NCBI RefSeq assembly: GCF_047607725.1
Contig: NZ_JBLKSS010000333.1
Span: forward strand, 1 to 6,471
Length of the DNA stretch: 6,471 nucleotides
Source of the DNA: JBLKSS01 sp047607725
GTDB taxonomy: Bacteria; Pseudomonadota; Gammaproteobacteria; Enterobacterales; Enterobacteriaceae
Reading direction: 5' to 3'
The position numbers and the translations under genes are program-made. Under the pieces are notes generated by a model, which worked only from the letters and a program-made list of their open reading frames with translations, made no database searches and was not told the DNA's origin. How positions within the stretch are numbered: position 1 is the stretch's first letter; each line of letters begins with the position of its first letter. Shown piece by piece: positions 5,467 to 6,471 of the stretch.

Positions 5467-5779
5467 AAACCGGCTCGTGTATTCCACCGACGGCGGGCGC
5501 ATTAAAGCCGCCGCAACGCCCGCGCCGCGTCCGCCAGGGGACGGCATCGTGCGATTGCAGCGTCAAACCAGCGGCAGAAAAGGCAAAGGGGTGTGCCTAA
5601 TTACCGGCCTGGATTGGGACGATGCAGCGCTGCAGACGCTGGCCAGCGAGCTGAAAAAGAAATGTGGTACCGGCGGGGCGGTGAAAGAGGGCGTAATTGA
5701 AATCCAGGGCGATAAGCGCGACCTGTTAAAACAGCTATTGGAGGCGCGGGGTTTAAAGGTCAAGCTGGCGGGCGGCTAA
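5456..5779 (+). CDS. yciH: SUI1/eIF1-like protein YciH
   Basis: This is the bacterial homologue of eukaryotic initiation factor eIF1. In E. coli it binds the small ribosomal subunit and can affect start-codon fidelity in vitro; its physiological role is unsettled. From ATG 5456 the product is 107 residues (108 in E. coli). It has a variable N-terminus (M-A-N-E-N-R-L-V-Y-S-T), then the SUI1 domain at about 31-107. This contains R-Q-T-S-G-R-K-G-K-G-V-C-L-I-T-G, L-K-K-K-C-G-T-G-G-A-V-K and I-E-I-Q-G-D-K-R-D, and ends V-K-L-A-G-G. The start has GGAG (5446-5449) six bases upstream and gives a family-like N-terminus. An in-frame ATG at 5441, with AGGA upstream, would add M-S-E-R-P and cannot be excluded. 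It overlaps the end of pyrF by 11 bases, implying translational coupling. The gene looks intact. Confidence 0.96.
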   Translation: MANENRLVYSTDGGRIKAAATPAPRPPGDGIVRLQRQTSGRKGKGVCLITGLDWDDAALQTLASELKKKCGTGGAVKEGVIEIQGDKRDLLKQLLEARGLKVKLAGG

Positions 5780-5823
5780 CCGGGTGCGCCCGCCTGATAC
5801 GCTATCCCAAGCGCGGCAGGTGG

Positions 5824-5843
5824 CGATGAGGATAGGCTCATCG
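5824..5843. terminator. Hairpin between convergent yciH and osmB
   Basis: CGATGAG (5824-5830) pairs with CTCATCG (5837-5843), a 7-bp stem with a 6-base loop, 44 bases after the yciH stop and 11 bases beyond the osmB stop. Its position suits a bidirectional terminator, but neither strand has a T-run after the stem. Factor-dependent termination or 3'-end protection are alternatives. Confidence 0.45.
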
Positions 5844-5854
5844 GGTAACGGATA

Positions 5855-6067
5855 TTAATCAACCTGATGGCCGATAATCCCGCCGACGGCGGCGGCGCCA
5901 ATGGTGCCCAAACCGCTGCCGTGGGTCAGGACCGAGCCGCCGATGGCGCCGGCGCCAATAGCGGTGTTGCGATCGCGTTTCGACCAATTCGAGCACGCGC
6001 TCAGCGATAAAGCGAGGGTTACCGCCAGCACCGCGGCGGCAATACGTTTAGAGGTTGAGCTCATCAT
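5855..6067 (-). CDS. osmB: Osmotically inducible lipoprotein OsmB
   Basis: OsmB is a small outer-membrane lipoprotein of unknown detailed role, induced by osmotic stress and stationary phase in E. coli. The 70-residue product (72 in E. coli) has a signal peptide at 1-24 (S-K-R, then a hydrophobic stretch) and a lipobox L-S-A-C with the lipidated Cys25. Ser at +2 favours sorting to the outer membrane. The mature part begins S-N-W-S-K-R-D-R-N-T-A-I-G-A-G-A, followed by a glycine-rich glycine-zipper-like segment ending G-I-I-G-H-Q-V-D. The start is ATG 6067-6065, six bases after GGAG (6077-6074 on the minus strand); the ATG at 6064 is equally possible. Against E. coli it lacks two residues in the first glycine-rich stretch and ends V-D instead of V-G-K. 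It is convergent with yciH, the same arrangement as in E. coli. Confidence 0.96.
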   Translation of the reverse strand: MMSSTSKRIAAAVLAVTLALSLSACSNWSKRDRNTAIGAGAIGGSVLTHGSGLGTIGAAAVGGIIGHQVD

Positions 6068-6089
6068 CACGTTCTCCATAGTACGGTGT

Positions 6090-6177
6090 TATATTGAATT
6101 ACCTTGAAATAATTATAGACTTATCTGCAACATTTAGCTTGTCTAGGATTCAATAAAAAAGATTACTATTCAATATA
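6090..6177. repeat. Three ATTCAATA copies around the osmB promoter
   Basis: ATTCAATATA occurs at 6168-6177 and as its exact inverse, TATATTGAAT, at 6090-6099. A shorter direct copy, ATTCAATA, is at 6148-6155, exactly 20 bases from the 6168 copy (about two helical turns). The three copies bracket the osmB -10 region. This could be an operator, but the sequence is AT-rich and 8-10 bp matches may be chance. Confidence 0.3.
6110..6119 (-). promoter_or_regulatory. Sigma-S-like promoter of osmB (-10 region)
   Basis: Read on the minus strand this is TCTATAATTA, with TATAAT at 6117-6112. C at position -13, T at -14 and the trailing TA fit the extended -10 favoured by the stationary-phase sigma factor. 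No -35 hexamer lies at the expected distance, which is also common for sigma-S promoters. It predicts a start near 6105 and a leader of about 40 bases. E. coli osmB is known to have a sigma-S-dependent promoter. Confidence 0.6.
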
Positions 6178-6347
6178 TTACCCATTTCCTATGAGTTAAA
6201 TAATCCGAAATTTCCCTCCTGATTCCAGGCTGATACGTTTCTTGACGGTCCGATAGCAGATCCATGCCCGATCTTCAGCCGGTTTACCCATACCGGCCTG
6301 GCGCAGCGGACCGGACAATAGCCTTATCGTGGGATAAGGAGAACGCC

Positions 6348-6422
6348 ATGCTAAACAGTCTGAAACAACAGGTGCTGGAGGCGAATTTGGCGCTGCCGCA
6401 GCATCAGCTGGTCACCTTTACC
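6348..6422 (+). pseudogene. araD: N-terminal fragment of an L-ribulose-5-phosphate 4-epimerase, cut by the IS
   Basis: A perfect ribosome site TAAGGAG (6335-6341) six bases before ATG 6348 opens a frame beginning M-L-N-S-L-K-Q-Q-V-L-E-A-N-L-A-L-P and ending H-Q-L-V-T-F-T at base 6422. This is the N-terminus of class II aldolase-fold epimerases (AraD, SgbE, UlaF) of about 230 residues, which interconvert L-ribulose 5-phosphate and D-xylulose 5-phosphate. By eye it is closest to AraD, but 25 residues cannot separate the paralogues. In the family the next residues are W-G-N-V-S. Here the frame enters the insertion sequence and stops after eight foreign codons at TGA 6447-6449. The zinc ligands and active site are lost, so the gene is inactive unless the element is excised precisely. 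The 3' part presumably lies beyond the window. Confidence 0.83.
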
Positions 6423-6444
6423 GTAAGCGTACGCCCAGCGCCGT
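6423..6444 (+). repeat. Terminal inverted repeat of the right IS66-like copy
   Basis: This 22-base repeat is identical to the minus strand of 29-50. Adjacent host bases 6415-6422 (CCTTTACC) are the predicted 8-bp target duplication for an IS66-type insertion. They lie inside the epimerase codons for T-F-T. The second copy should follow the other end of the element, outside the window. Confidence 0.85.
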
Positions 6445-6471
6445 ATTGACAGTTATTCAGCAGGGATGGTG
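6423..6471. mobile_element. Terminus of a second IS66-family-like insertion sequence (partial)
   Basis: The epimerase frame is interrupted exactly where GTAAGCG begins, the IS66-type tip. Bases 6423-6444 equal the minus-strand reading of 50-29. After the shared repeat the two ends diverge (ATTGACAGTTATTC here, CTGTTAATTCCCC at the left copy). They are therefore opposite ends of the element, if both copies are the same IS. No transposase sequence is visible before the window ends. Confidence 0.78.

Larger units (their letters stand above)
6068..6347. other. Intergenic region between osmB and the araD fragment
   Basis: The region has two parts. About 6080-6220 is AT-rich and carries the osmB promoter. 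About 6221-6347 is G+C-rich, like the genes, and precedes the epimerase. Frames in the second part are open only in short pieces and I recognise no upstream sugar gene in them. A TTGACG at 6242-6247 has no matching -10. In E. coli yciT lies beyond osmB, so the epimerase here marks a break in synteny. Confidence 0.5.

Noticed and set aside
1..6471. The whole window as a single composite transposon
   Set aside because: Both ends disrupt different host genes, the candidate target sites differ, and the interior is the conserved chromosomal order seen in E. coli.

Overview
This window is enterobacterial chromosome, most likely from a Sodalis-like insect symbiont or a close relative in the Enterobacterales. 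The basis is the conserved core order ribA / pgpB-lapA-lapB-pyrF-yciH / osmB, which matches Escherichia coli in order and orientation, with proteins clearly similar to the E. coli ones at higher G+C. Around this core are signs of decay: two genes cut by the same kind of insertion sequence, small in-frame deletions in otherwise conserved proteins, and a hexanucleotide tract that broke the assembly. The organism call is an inference from my knowledge of these proteins; no search was run.

Layout. Bases 1-50 are the terminus of an insertion sequence whose inverted repeat begins GTAAGCG, the IS66-family signature. It abuts the C-terminal 77 codons of a DUF4440/SnoaL-like protein (51-284). A GNAT acetyltransferase follows (428-883), then about 200 bases of unclear sequence with one short ORF. 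ribA (GTP cyclohydrolase II) is on the minus strand (1084-1683). Divergent from it are pgpB (1946-2701), then lapA-lapB (2942-4423), pyrF (4563-5466, interrupted by a 100-N assembly gap inside a poly-serine-coding repeat) and yciH (5456-5779). osmB is convergent on the minus strand (5855-6067) with a sigma-S-like promoter. An AT-rich spacer leads to the first 25 codons of an AraD-type L-ribulose-5-phosphate 4-epimerase (6348-6422), cut by a second IS66-like terminus from 6423 to the window end.

How the genes work together. The core genes serve housekeeping and envelope functions: riboflavin synthesis (RibA), lipid phosphate dephosphorylation (PgpB), control of LPS synthesis through LpxC turnover (LapA/LapB), pyrimidine synthesis (PyrF), a small SUI1-fold translation-related protein (YciH) and an osmotically inducible lipoprotein (OsmB). 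The genes interrupted at the edges are accessory: a small DUF4440 protein and a pentose-utilisation enzyme.

I do not see a new defence, mobile or biosynthetic system. The most notable signals are the poly-serine hexanucleotide expansion in pyrF, the pair of apparently co-oriented IS66-like ends bracketing the whole segment, and the small deletions in PyrF and LapA.
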